A stretch of DNA of 64,000 nt from NCBI RefSeq assembly GCF_036934945.1, contig NC_088224.1:17689759-17753758 (forward strand), read 5' to 3'. Positions within the stretch are counted from its first letter, which is position 1. Each line of letters opens with the position of its first letter. The translations under genes and the position numbers were made by a program. A model generated the notes under the pieces. That model was not told where the DNA came from, did no database searches, and saw nothing but the letters and a program-made list of their open reading frames with translations. Below are positions 52,933-63,068 of the stretch, in pieces. The DNA comes from Oncorhynchus masou masou (taxonomy: Eukaryota > Chordata > Actinopteri > Salmoniformes > Salmonidae).

Positions 52933-53119
52933 CACGAGCGAGAGAGTGTGTATGCGTGCATGTGCATGTCTGTGTGTTAGAGAGGAAGTCAGTGCCTGCT
53001 GTTGTAACTGTGACCTTGTCTGCTAAATGACTTAAATGTAATGTAATGTTGTCTTGCTGTTGTGTCTTGTCAGAATCAAATCAAATTTATTTATATAGCC
53101 CTTCTTACATCAGCTGATA

Positions 53120-54698
53120 CAGTTGGGCAAAAAAGTATTTAATCAGCCACCAATTGTGCAAGTTCTCCCACTTAAAAATATGAGAGAGGCCTGTAATTTT
53201 CATCATAGGTACACTTCAACTATGACAGACAAAATGAGAAAAGGAAATCCAGAAAATCACATTGTAGGATTTTTAATGAATTGATTTGCAAATTATGGTG
53301 GAAAATAAGTATTTGGTCAATAACAAAAGTTTATTTCAATACTTTGTTATATACCCTTTGTTGGCAATGACAGAGGTCAAATGTTTTCTGTAAGTCTTCA
53401 TGGGGTTGTCACACACTGTTGCTGGTATTTTGGCCCATTCCTCCATGCAGATCTCCTCTAGAGCAGTGATGTTTTGGGGCTGTTGCTGGGCAACATGGAC
53501 TTTCAACTCTCTCCAAAGATTTTCTATGGGGTTGAGATCTGGAGACTAGCTAGGCCACTCCAGGACCTTGAAATGCTTCTTACGAAGCCACTCCTTCGTT
53601 GCCCGGGCTGTGTTTTTGGGATCATTGTCATGCTGAAAGACCCAGCCACGTTTCATCTTCAATGCCCTTGCTGATGGAAGGAGGTTTTCACTCAAAATCT
53701 CACGATACATGGCCTCATTCATTCTTTCCTTGACATGGATCAGTCGTCCTGGTCCCTTTGCAAAAAAACAGCCCCAAAGCATGATGTTTCCACCCCCATG
53801 CTTCACAGTAGGTATGGTGTTCTTTGTCCTCCAAACATGACGAGTTTTTACCAAAAAGTTCTATTTTGGTTTCATCTGACGATATGACATTCTCCCAATC
53901 TTCTTCTGGATCATCCAAATGCCCTCTAGCAAACTTCAGACGGGCCTGGACATGTACTGGCTTAAGCAGGGGGACACGTCTGGCACTGCAGGATTTGAGT
54001 CCCTGGCGGCGTAGTGTGTTACTAATGGTAGTCTTTGTTAATTTGGTCCCAGTTCTCTGCAGGTCATTCACTAGGTCCCCCTGTGTGGTTCTGAGATTTC
54101 TGCTCACCGTTCTTGTGATCATTTTGACCCCACGGGGTGAGATCTTGCGTGGAGCCCCAGATCGAGGGAGATTATCAGTGGTCTTGTATGTCTTCCATTT
54201 CCTAATAATTGCTCCCACAGTTGATTTCTTCAAACCAAGCTGCTTACCTATTGCAGATTCAGTCTTCCCAGCCTGGTGCAGGTCTACAATTTTGTTTCTG
54301 GTGTCCTTTGACAGCTCTTTGGTCTTGACAATAGTGGAGTTTGGAGTGTGACTGTTTGAGGTTGTGGACAGGTGTCTTTTATACTGATAACAAGTTCAAA
54401 CAGGTGCCATTAATGCAGGTAACGAGTGAAGGACAGAGGAGCCTCTTAAAGAAGAAGTTACAGGTCTGTGAGAGCCAGAAATCTTGCTTGTTTGTAGGTG
54501 ACCAAATACTTATTTTCCACCATAATTTGCAAATAAATTCATTAAAAATCCTACAATGTGATTTTCAGGATTTTTTTTCTAATTTTGTCTGTCATAGTTG
54601 AAGTGTACCTATGATGAAAATTACAGGCCTCTCTCATCTTTTTAAGTGGGAGAACTTGCACAATTGGTGGCTGACTAAATACTTTTTTTGCCCCACTG
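53120..54698 (-). mobile_element. Tc1-like transposon (1579 bp) with both ends
   Basis: TA-flanked (53118-53119, 54699-54700). Left end CAGTTGGGCAAAAAAGTATT TAATCAG; right end the inverted form CTAAATACTTTTTTTGCCCC ACTG. Inner text AGTTCTCCCACTT...ATGAGAGAGGCCTGTAATTT is also inverted at the other end, so the terminal repeats exceed 100 bp. The transposase is on the minus strand. Confidence 0.9.
53546..54339 (-). pseudogene. Tc1 transposase, broken
   Basis: Minus-strand frame 54233-53715 holds the DNA-binding half and first catalytic part: MKKSTVGAIIRKWKTYKTTD, GAPRKISPRGVKMI, LKFARGHLDDPEEDWENVIS SDETK (first Asp). Frame 53854-53546 holds TIPTVKHGGGNIMLWGCFFA, GWVFQHDNDPKNTARATKEW (second Asp) and VLEWPS. 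The two overlap in different frames around 53780-53850, where an insertion or deletion occurred. The family DDE enzyme is about 340 residues. Confidence 0.85.
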
Positions 54699-55588
54699 TA
54701 TATCAAAGTGCTGTACAGAAACCCAGCCTAAAACCCCAAACAGCAAGCAATGCAGGTGTAGAAGCATGGTGGCTAGGAAAAACTCCCTAGAAAAGCCAAA
54801 ACCTAGGAAGAAACCTAGAGAGGAACCAGGCTATGAGGGCTGGCCAGTCTTCTTCTGGCTGTGCCGGGTGGAGATTATAACAGGACATGGCCAAGATGTT
54901 CAAATGTTCCTAAATTACCAGCATGGTCAAATAATAATAGTCACTGCAGTTGTCGAGGGTGCAGCAAGTCAACACCTCAGGAGTAAATGTCAGTTGGCTT
55001 TTCATAGCCGATCATTGAGAGTATCTCTACTGCTCCTGCTGTCTCTAGAGAGTTGAAAACAGCAGGTCTGGGACAGGTAGCACGTCCGGTGAACAGGTCA
55101 GGGTTCCATAGCCGCAGGCAGAACACTTGAAACTGGAGCAGCAGCACGGCCAGGTGGACTGGGGACAGCAAGGAGTCATCATGCCAGGTAGTCCTGAGGG
55201 CTCAGGTCCTCCGAGAGAAAGAAAGAAAGAGAGAATTAGAGAGAGCATACTTAAATTCAAACAGGACACCGGATACGACAGGAGAAATACTCCAGATATA
55301 ACAGACTGACCCTAGCCTCCCGACACAAACTACTGTAGCATAAATACTGGAGGCTGAGACAGGAGGGGTCAGGAGACACTGTGGCCCCATCCGATGATAC
55401 CCCGGACAGGGCCAAAAAGGCAGGATATAACCCCACCCACTTTGCCAAAGCACAGCCCCCACACCACTAGAGGGATATCTTCAACCACCAACTTACCATC
55501 CTGAGACAAGGCCGAGTATAGCCTACAAAGATCTCCGCCACAGCACAACCCAAGGGGGGGCACCAACCCAGACAGGAAGACCACGCAG

Positions 55589-56264
55589 CTAGACTATAGC
55601 GGCCTAGGAGTCAGCCCTGGTAGTGCTTGGCCCCGTCCAAGCAGGGTCGTGGGAGAAAGACAGAGGCGTGGAGGGATGGAGGAAGTAGTGATGGGGGGTG
55701 GCTGAGATGGGAGGGTTTGTGGAGGGTCCACGGGTTGCTTTTCCCTGTGAAACTTTGATGTTAATCCCTGGTGCAGGCCCAGTTCAGAGCTGTCCATCAT
55801 CACCTTCTGGTGCAGGCCCAGATCAGAGCTGTCTATCATCACCTTCTCTCCTCTCGGCTGGATTTCAGGACTCACTGCCTAGCCACCTGAAGACACACAG
55901 AGAGGGACTGCTGAGAGGGAGAGGGGGGGAGACGGGAAAGAGAAAGCGAGTCGGGGGAGAGCGAGAAGGGTTGAGATAGAGAGAGGAAGGTTTGTAGATT
56001 GGTCTGTTTATGATTGGCTGATGCCCTCTCCACTATGACTACGGGGTATGAGGGTATCCCCACTTGTTGAATGTTCTGGATCTTCCTCCAGAGAGCCTCT
56101 GGGTCCATTTGCATGTCTGATTTTATTGTGGCTAAGCTTTCAGTCAAACTGGCCTTCTTCACCGGTGCAATATTTCCCTAGAGTCAGGATGGATGGAGTC
56201 TAGTGTCAAACCAAGCCAATGATGACATCCAATGATGATTTAACATACTAGGGTATAGTTTAGC
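55589..56264. other. Intergenic; 39-bp duplication, no gene
   Basis: Two tandem 39-bp units (GGTGCAGGCCCAGTTCAGAG CTGTCCATCATCACC) lie at about 55770-55848, followed by a GA-rich patch (55905-55990). No recognised coding domain. Confidence 0.45.
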
Positions 56265-56642
56265 TGTAATGTTGTGTGTGTAGGTGGTAAGGAAGTCAGG
56301 CACAGGAGAATCGAACTTGGTATAAATGGAGTCGTTTAATAGACTTGACAAAACTCCATAATCAAAAATACAACATAAATAAAAGTGGGTACAAGAACCC
56401 GTCGCACACCAATACATAATACACGAACATACAAACAAACAATCTCTGACCAGGACATGAGGGGAAATAGAGGGTAAATACACAACATGTAATGAATGGG
56501 ATTCGAACCAGGTGTGTAGGAAGACAAGACAAGACCAATGGAAAATGACAAATGGATCAATGATGGCTTGAAGACCGGTGACGTCGACCGCCGAGCACCG
56601 CCCGAACAAGGAGAGGCATCGACTTCGGCACAAGTCGTGACA
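56265..56642 (-). repeat. Gypsy-type LTR
   Basis: On the minus strand it begins TGTCACGACTTGTGCCGAAG after a polypurine tract and ends near CAACATTACA. It contains ATAAACGACTC-like polyadenylation text (TTAAACGACTCCATTTATAC). Confidence 0.7.
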
Positions 56643-56649
56643 GTACCCC

Positions 56650-57180
56650 CCGACGCGTGGTGGGGACGACCCGGAGGACGAGGCGCAGGGCGATCCGGAT
56701 GGAGACGGTGGAACTCTTGCAGCAAGGAAGGATCTAACACGTCCTCCACCGGAACCCAGCATCTCTCCTTCGGACCGTACCCCTCCCTTTCCACGAGGTA
56801 CTGAAGGCCCCTCGCCCAAGGTCTCGAATCCAGGATGGATCGAACGGAGTACGCCGGGGCCACTTGATGTTCAGAGGGGGTGGAGAAACCTCCCGCACCT
56901 CAGACTCCTGGAGCGGGCCAGCCACCACCGACCTGAGGAGAGACACATGGAATGAGGGGTTAATGCGGTAATCGGGGGGAAGCTGTAACCTATACTATAC
57001 CTTGTTCACTCTCCTCAGGACTTTAAATGGCCCCACAAACCACGGACCCAGCTTCCGGCAGGGCAGGCGGAGGGGTAGGTTTCGGGTCGAGAGCCAGACC
57101 CTGTCCTCACTGCGGTGACGGTCTGGGAATAATGTGGAGATTTGTGACTCCAGCACAGCAATGGCCCCACCATGCATTCC
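56650..57180 (-). pseudogene. Gypsy integrase C-terminus and chromodomain remnant
   Basis: Minus frame 57177-56995 has RVWLSTRNLPLRLPCRKLGP WFVGPFKVLRRVN, the integrase C-terminal SH3-like region. Frame 56863 onward has YLVEREGYGPKERCWVPVED VLDPSLLQEFHRLHPDRPAP, a chromodomain-type tail. The parts are in different frames. Confidence 0.75.
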
Positions 57181-57924
57181 CCTGCTAATTCCTCAACTTA
57201 TGTTCCATAAACTAATGTAAACAATCTGACACAGACCAGGAGAGTGTATATTATGCACCACAGCACATTAAGCTACATACCAAAACGGTGACAATGAATA
57301 CTTGTATTGTAGGTTACTTAGGCTAAACATTCCTTGTTTTCCAGTCACAGAAGCAGTGCCCCTGTGACAACAATTTTGGACCCCCTTGTGGACCCCCTAA
57401 ATGTGGAGTAAGAAATAATTTTTACATAACTAATTTTTGATTTTGCTCTTTTTTTACATCCGTTATTAGACAGTGGCAATGATGATGATTATGAACATGG
57501 TCTTTTGCCTGCTAATTCCTGCAATGCAGTGAAGAAAATGGTGACAACGATAACGTCTAATGTAACTGGCCCCTCTAACAGTATAACTGGCCCCAGCTTG
57601 GCCCCCCCCAGTTGAAATGGTCTAGAACCGCCACTGCACAGAAGGTCATAAGTTATATACCTCTTATATCAATTTAATTTAGTTTGTGTATGTTTTGGGG
57701 TTCCTGTCTTGGATTTTATACTTTAAACCAGTAGTTCTGAACTGATTTTGTTTTGGGTCCCAAATTTCCTCAAGTTGCCTCAGTCACGACCCAATATTGT
57801 AATCGAGGGTGGGAAAATCCTACAAAATACAATATGGGGAAACTATTTATAATGTTGTATTGATAATAAATGTAGCAATTATGACAAGGGATAAATGTTC
57901 CCTCCTAACCTATATCGATAAGTA
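57181..57924. other. Intergenic, nothing identified
   Basis: AT-rich DNA with fragments resembling non-autonomous hAT-type repeats (GTAGTTCTGAACTGATTTTG). No gene. Confidence 0.35.
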
Positions 57925-59206
57925 CAGTGCCTTGCACAAGTATTCATCCCCCTTGGTGTTTTTCCTATTTTGTTGCATTACAACCTGTAATTTGAATTTA
58001 TTTTTATTTGGATATCATGTAATGGACATACACAAAATAGTCCAAATTGGTGAAGTGAATTGAAAAAAACAACTTATTTCAAAAAATTCTAAAAACGGAA
58101 AAGTGGTGCAAATATTTGAAAGAATATGGCACCACAACAAATCAGCCAAGAGAGTGCCGCCCACCAAAACTCACAGACCAGGCAAGGAGGGCATTAATCA
58201 GAGAGCCAAAAAAAGAGACCAAAGATAACCCTGAAGGGGTTAAAGCTCCACAGCGGAGATTGAAGTATCTGTCCATAGGACCACTTTAAGCCGTGCACTC
58301 CACAGAGCTGGTCTTTCCAGAAGTGGCCCGAAAAAGGCATTGCTTAAAGAAAAAAATAAGCAAACACGTTTGGTGTTCACCAAAAGGCATGTGGGAGACT
58401 TCCCCCAAACATATGGAAGAAGGTACTCTGGTCAGATGAGACTAAAATTGAGATATGTCTGGCGCAAACCCAACACCTCTCATCACCCCGAGAACACCAC
58501 CCCCACAGTGAAGCATGGTGGTGGCAGCATCATGCTGTGGGGATGTTTTTCATTGGCAGGGACTGGGAAACTGATCAGAATTGAAGGAATGATGGATGGC
58601 GCTAAATACAGGGAAATTCTTGAGGGAAACTTGTTTCAGTCTTCCAGAGATTTGAGACTGGAACAGAGGTTCACCTTCCAGCAGGACAATGACCCTAAGC
58701 ATACTGCTAAAGCAACACTTGAGTGGTTTAAGGGGAAGCATTTAAATGTCTTGGAATGGCCTAGTCAAAGCCTAGACCTCAATCCAATTGAGAATCTGTG
58801 GCATGACTTAAAGATTGCTGTACACCAGCGGAACCCATCCAACTTGGAGGAGCTGGAGCAGTTTTGCCTTGAAGAATGGGCAAAACTCCCAGTGGCTAGA
58901 TTTGCCAAGCTTATAAAGACATACCCCAAGAGACTTGCTGCTGTAATTACTGCAAAAGGTGGCTCTACAAAGTATTGACTTTCGGGGGGGTGAATAGTTA
59001 TGCATGCTCAAGTTTTCATTTTTTTGTATTATTTCTTGCTTGTTTTACAATAAAAAATATTTAGCATCTTCAAAGTGGTAGGCATGTTGTGTAAATCAAA
59101 TGATACAACCCCCCCCCCCCCCAAAAAAAATATATTTTAATTCCAGGTTGTAAGGCAACAAAATAGGAAAAATGCCAAGGGGAGTGAACACTTTCGCAAA
59201 CCACTG
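57925..59206 (+). mobile_element. Tc1-like transposon, internally deleted (1282 bp)
   Basis: TA-flanked (57923-57924, 59207-59208). Left end CAGTGCCTTGCACAAGTATT CATCCCCCTTGG; right end the inverted CCAAGGGGAGTGAACACTTT CGCAAACCACTG. About 300 bp is missing from the 5' part of the transposase gene. A poly(C)/poly(A) run is at 59108-59129. Confidence 0.88.
58340..58978 (+). pseudogene. Tc1 transposase C-terminal two thirds
   Basis: The 212-codon frame keeps TPTVKHGGGSIMLWGCFSLA, FTFQQDNDPKHTAKATLEWF (second catalytic Asp), LEWPSQSLDLNPIENLWHDL (catalytic residue region) and ends KGGSTKY. The paired-type DNA-binding half is lost, and the first Asp motif (WSDET) is out of frame at about 58430. 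It cannot make an active enzyme. Confidence 0.85.
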
Positions 59207-59454
59207 TAATAGCATTTTCGTTGTCAATAATTTATTGATGAAGAATGTTGAAAAGCTAATTTTCTTGAAACCACAAAATCAACCAATTCGAGTTGCTAAT
59301 AGTGCTATATTGAATCTACTGTCATCATATAAAATAAATGTTTTATTCAAACCTCCCACCAGTTGAGAAACGCTGCTTTAAACCATTGATGTTCGATACA
59401 TTTTTCGTGTTTGGTTTCCAGGTTGGCTTGATCTGTTTCCTCTTATATATGTAT

Positions 59455-60140
59455 TCCTATTATATTCCTGTTGTCCCACTGTGTCATAACCATCATTCCT
59501 ATTATATTCCTGTTGTCCCACTGTGTCATAACCATCATTCCTATTATATTCCTGTTGTCCCACTGTGTCATAACCATCATTCCTATTATATTCCTGTTGT
59601 CCCACTGTGTCATAACCATCATTCCTATTATATTCCTGTTGTCCCACTGTGTCATAACCATCATTCCTATTATATTCCTGTTGTCCCACTGTGTCATAAC
59701 CATCATTCCTATTATATTCCTGTTGTCCCACTGTGTCATTCCCAGAATTCCTATTATATTTGTATTGTCCCACTGTGTCATTCCCAGAATTCCTATAATA
59801 TTCCTGTTGTCCCACTGTGTCATTCCCAGAATTCCTATAATATTCTTATTGTCCCACTGTGTCATTCCCAGAATTCCTATTATATTCTTATTGTCCCACT
59901 GTGTCATAACCGGAATTCCTATTATATTCCTGTTGTGCCACTGTGTCATTCCCAGAATTCCTATTATATTCTTATTGTCCCACTGTGTCATAACCGGAAT
60001 TCCTATTATTTTCCTGTTGTCCCACTGTGTCATAACCGGAATTCCTATTATTTTCCTGTTGTCCCACTGTGTCATAACCGGAATTCCTATTATATTCCTG
60101 TTGTCCCACTGTGTCATAACCAGAATTCCTATACTATTTC
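59455..60140. repeat. 42-bp minisatellite, 16 copies
   Basis: The unit ATTCCTATTATATTCCTGTT GTCCCACTGTGTCATAACCA TC. Copies 1-6 are uniform (CCATC), 7-10 have CCCAG, and later ones have CCGGA, giving three sub-blocks. Confidence 0.96.
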
Positions 60141-60277
60141 TATGGTCATAACACTATTCTGTGATCTATTGTCAGGCCACTATCTGTCCCTCACACCTGT
60201 CCCTCTTATCTGGTAACCCCTGTCCAGTGTTCATAGACAGCTCTCAGACGTTAAGCATAGATATGACTCTCTGAGGT

Positions 60278-60443
60278 CATTAAAGATCCTATGGCACTTA
60301 TCGTAAGAGTAGGGGTATTAACCCCGGTGTCCTGGCTAAATTCCCAATTTGGCCCTCAAACCTGTAACTATTCCCCAGGTCGTTGCTGTAAATGAGAACG
60401 TGTTCTCAGTCAACTTACCTGGTAAAATAACGGATAAATAAAA
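60278..60443 (+). mobile_element. SINE-like/LINE-tail element
   Basis: It starts CATTAAAGATCCTATGGCAC TTATCG and ends GTAAATGAGAACGTGTTCTC AGTCAACTTACCTGGTAAAA TAACGGATAAATAAA. The tail resembles fish SINE/LINE 3' ends. No clear tRNA head is seen. Confidence 0.6.
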
Positions 60444-61757
60444 TGTACAAAATAAAATAGGCTACATGGCATTTTCATCGAGATTCTGTATTGGCCTACA
60501 GTGCCCATGCCTCCTTAGTCATTACAGAACACATACTTGAAACAATTGATTTGGTCACCGCTGATAAAGGCATGACATACAGTATATGTGACAACCATGT
60601 CTATCAATGTGGCACTCCCCCCAAAACGTAAAGGTCCAAATACTATGATATAGGCTTACCGTTACCCTGTATTTGTGAGGTTTGCATCCTTATGTCTAAA
60701 TTGTCAGCCTCATCAAATGTATGAATGCTTAGCTCTGATATATTACAACTTGCTCGTACCACTGAGCTAGCTACACACCCAATATCACCGTGCGCAATTC
60801 CACTCTCTCTGTCACTTTATTGCGTCCAAACCCGTGTGTTCAAGCTAACCGGATGTTTTTGGTTTGCGCGTGAGAACTTCGAAGTCGCCCGTAGGGCTGT
60901 ACCTCTCGTTTCTCTCTGGACCATCTGACAAGCCTGCTGCGTGTTACCCATGAGTCCTCGCTCATATAACTGAAGTTTAGAGTTGACTCTGATTTAAACT
61001 ATCCTCGAACGGTCTTCTTCGCTCCTCACCACTAGCGCACTGGACCAGTGAGACGCACAGGAAAGGAGGCAGTTCTGTGGGCATTTTGTACAGCCGCGAA
61101 CCTCAGATATACGATTAAGAAAATATTAATACTAACAGAAATCTTGAGGAAAGAGCAGAGCGATCACGAATCGAGAGTTCTTTACCTAATTTAACCGCAA
61201 GCCTATAATAAATACGCTTGTCCACTAAACTTTTGATGCTTTCAATTGCGCGCTTTAAATGTTTTCTTAATAATTTCGAGCAAAAAGCAAATTTATGATG
61301 ACAATGCAAATTAGCGACAGTATAGGATAGGTTACAAAGTTACTGTTGCCGCTGTCAAATGATCTTGTAATCATATTATTCGATGGAACCTCACGTTAAA
61401 GGTTTAACGGTAATTGGGATTATCATATTACCAATTTAACATTTTCTTCAACTTGCATTTGACATACCGCACATGTCAAAATGCCATGAGCATTTTCTTT
61501 TGTGGTCGTGACTTGATTTATAGATAACTTATTTAACAAACGAAATTCGAAGTAGACCCTGACATTGGAGGAATGAAATTATGACCTAGTCCAAGTAGGC
61601 TAATTATTATTCAACGCGGACAAGTTTATCATGACTTCGATTTCAGTTGGCTAAATCTCCAACGTAGATATGGGCTCACTGTTAAATAGGTGATTTAAAC
61701 TGTATTCCGTTGTATTTAATAGGCCTACTTCTATCGGTAGGCCTATATTGGCTAACC
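60444..61757 (+). promoter_or_regulatory. Upstream region of KCNQ4
   Basis: Unique-looking DNA preceding the channel start codon. No unambiguous TATA or GC-box cluster is seen, and the transcription start is not placed. Confidence 0.3.
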
Positions 61758-62059
61758 ATGTTAGGGAGCCCATCAAATAACGGTGGCATTAGAATGTTGG
61801 TGCCCCCCGCATCCAACGACGAAAGGCGGGTTGAATTTGTGGCTCTTACCGCAGTTCATATGGAGAGGAGCGAACCGTCGACCCCGGAGCGCGCGCACCC
61901 TTCTCACCGCACCGGGCTCCTCGGTACCCCGCTGCCGGGGCGTCCTGGACCACGGGCGACCACCTCAGCCTCCAGCAAGCGCTACAGAAAGTTTCAGAAC
62001 TTCTTGTACAACGTACTGGAGAGACCACGAGGATGGGCATTCATCTACCATGCGTTCAT
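61758..62059 (+). CDS. kcnq4: KCNQ4 coding exon 1 (partial gene)
   Basis: First coding exon of a KCNQ (Kv7) voltage-gated potassium channel, a plasma-membrane tetramer carrying M-type/outer-hair-cell K+ current. It encodes about 100 residues: a cytoplasmic N terminus with VEFVALTAVHMERSE and RTGLLGTPLPG, then RYRKFQNFLYNVLERPRGWA FIYHAF, leading into transmembrane segment S1 in the next exon. The exon ends at TTCAT before the donor GTAAGT (phase 2). The ALTAV and LLG(T/S)PLP words fit KCNQ4 better than KCNQ5. NFYC lies upstream in the same orientation, as in other vertebrates. The start is placed at the ATG at 61758; an in-frame ATG at 61794 is an alternative. Remaining exons lie beyond the window. 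Confidence 0.9.
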
Positions 62060-62908
62060 GTAAGTAATTGTTTTTCAATACAATGAAGGCTACTAGTGTT
62101 GTCGCATTTGCTGAAAGTATATCTTTACGTTGGCTTATTTTTATTTGTTTTTACGTCATTGTTAATTAACTTCTTTGCATTGAAACATTTCATGTTGTAT
62201 CTTGAATAACGCAACAGCCAAGCTTTCCTCGGAGTAGTTTTCTAATTAGCCAGGTGGAGTCAGTGGAGTTGCTTATTTGGCAATTAACTCACACATTCGA
62301 CATACAACTTGGGGCCTCACACTTCATCACTCGATTAAATCACAGTTAGACCTTTGCTTTCAAATTGAATTTGTCCAAAACCAATTGCAAATTATCAGAC
62401 ATTTTTCAAAGTCTCTCACTAAACATCCTCGGTGACTACAGAGACATTTGTCATTGACGTTATGGACAGGCTACCTGCCGCCCGTAGGGTTAGTCCTATG
62501 CTAACCTCACCAGGTGGCAGGGTTGGTTAAAGGTGCTTCCCAGCCGAAACAGCTCGGTAGAGTTTGTACATTATGATGACATTTGTGACGTTTTTGTTCA
62601 TTTTGAACTTTTTTTTCCAACTGTTCAGGCACACATTTTTTTCTGGAGGCAAACCGAAGTTTAGAGCTGAAGTCTACGCCCCTTCTTCAGTGCTTGATTT
62701 GACGCATGCTGACGCCTTAACTCTTGAAGTCCCTCTGCTATTTAGGGAGAGGCAAGATCTATTTCTAAAAAAGAAACCCACTTTAAATCTTAGCTTTTTA
62801 ACTTGTTCATTCTGTATGTTTTTTAAACAGAAAATCAATCCAAATGCCCAGATTTCTGTAGGCGGGAACCCGATCAATGTGAGAACTATCTAATGAATAA
62901 ATATCCTA
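62060..62908 (+). other. KCNQ4 intron 1, first part
   Basis: Intronic DNA after the GTAAGT donor. No repeat or RNA gene is recognised. Confidence 0.5.
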
Positions 62909-63068
62909 TGGTACCACAATATTCCACAGTATTCCAATGGTACCACAATATTCCACAGTATTCCTATGGTACCACAATATTCCACAGTATTCCTATGGTA
63001 CCACAATATTCCACAGTATTCATATGGTACCACAATATTCCACAGTATTCCTATGGTACCACAATAAA
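62909..63068. repeat. 29-bp minisatellite, about 5.5 copies
   Basis: The unit TGGTACCACAATATTCCACA GTATTCCTA, near perfect, in KCNQ4 intron 1. Confidence 0.95.

Larger units (their letters stand above)
53085..55581. repeat. High-copy salmonid repeat split by a Tc1 element
   Basis: It starts AAATCAAATTTATTTATATA GCCC and breaks at ATCAGCTGATA (53119). It resumes at 54699 with TATATCAAAGTGCTGTACAG AAACCCAGCC and continues to about 55581 through GGTGGCTAGGAAAAACTCCC, GTGCCGGGTGGAGATTATAA and CCACACCACTAGAGGGATAT. I recognise this as one of the commonest non-coding salmonid repeats; its class is not certain. Confidence 0.75.
56265..57180 (-). mobile_element. Ty3/gypsy LTR retrotransposon, 3' fragment
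   Basis: Minus-strand pol tail, polypurine tract (GGGGGGTAC just above 56643) and one LTR (56642 down to 56265). The coding part ends in an integrase C-terminal segment and a chromodomain-like tail, so it belongs to the chromodomain-bearing gypsy group. The upstream gag/pol and 5' LTR are absent. This is an old truncated copy. Confidence 0.75.

Noticed and set aside
59338..60216. Repeated SYYIPVVPLCHNH frame of 292 codons
   Set aside because: 42-bp minisatellite with open frames on both strands.
61710..61757. N-terminal extension of KCNQ4 upstream of the ATG at 61758
   Set aside because: It would need a TTG start and adds hydrophobic residues not found in the family.
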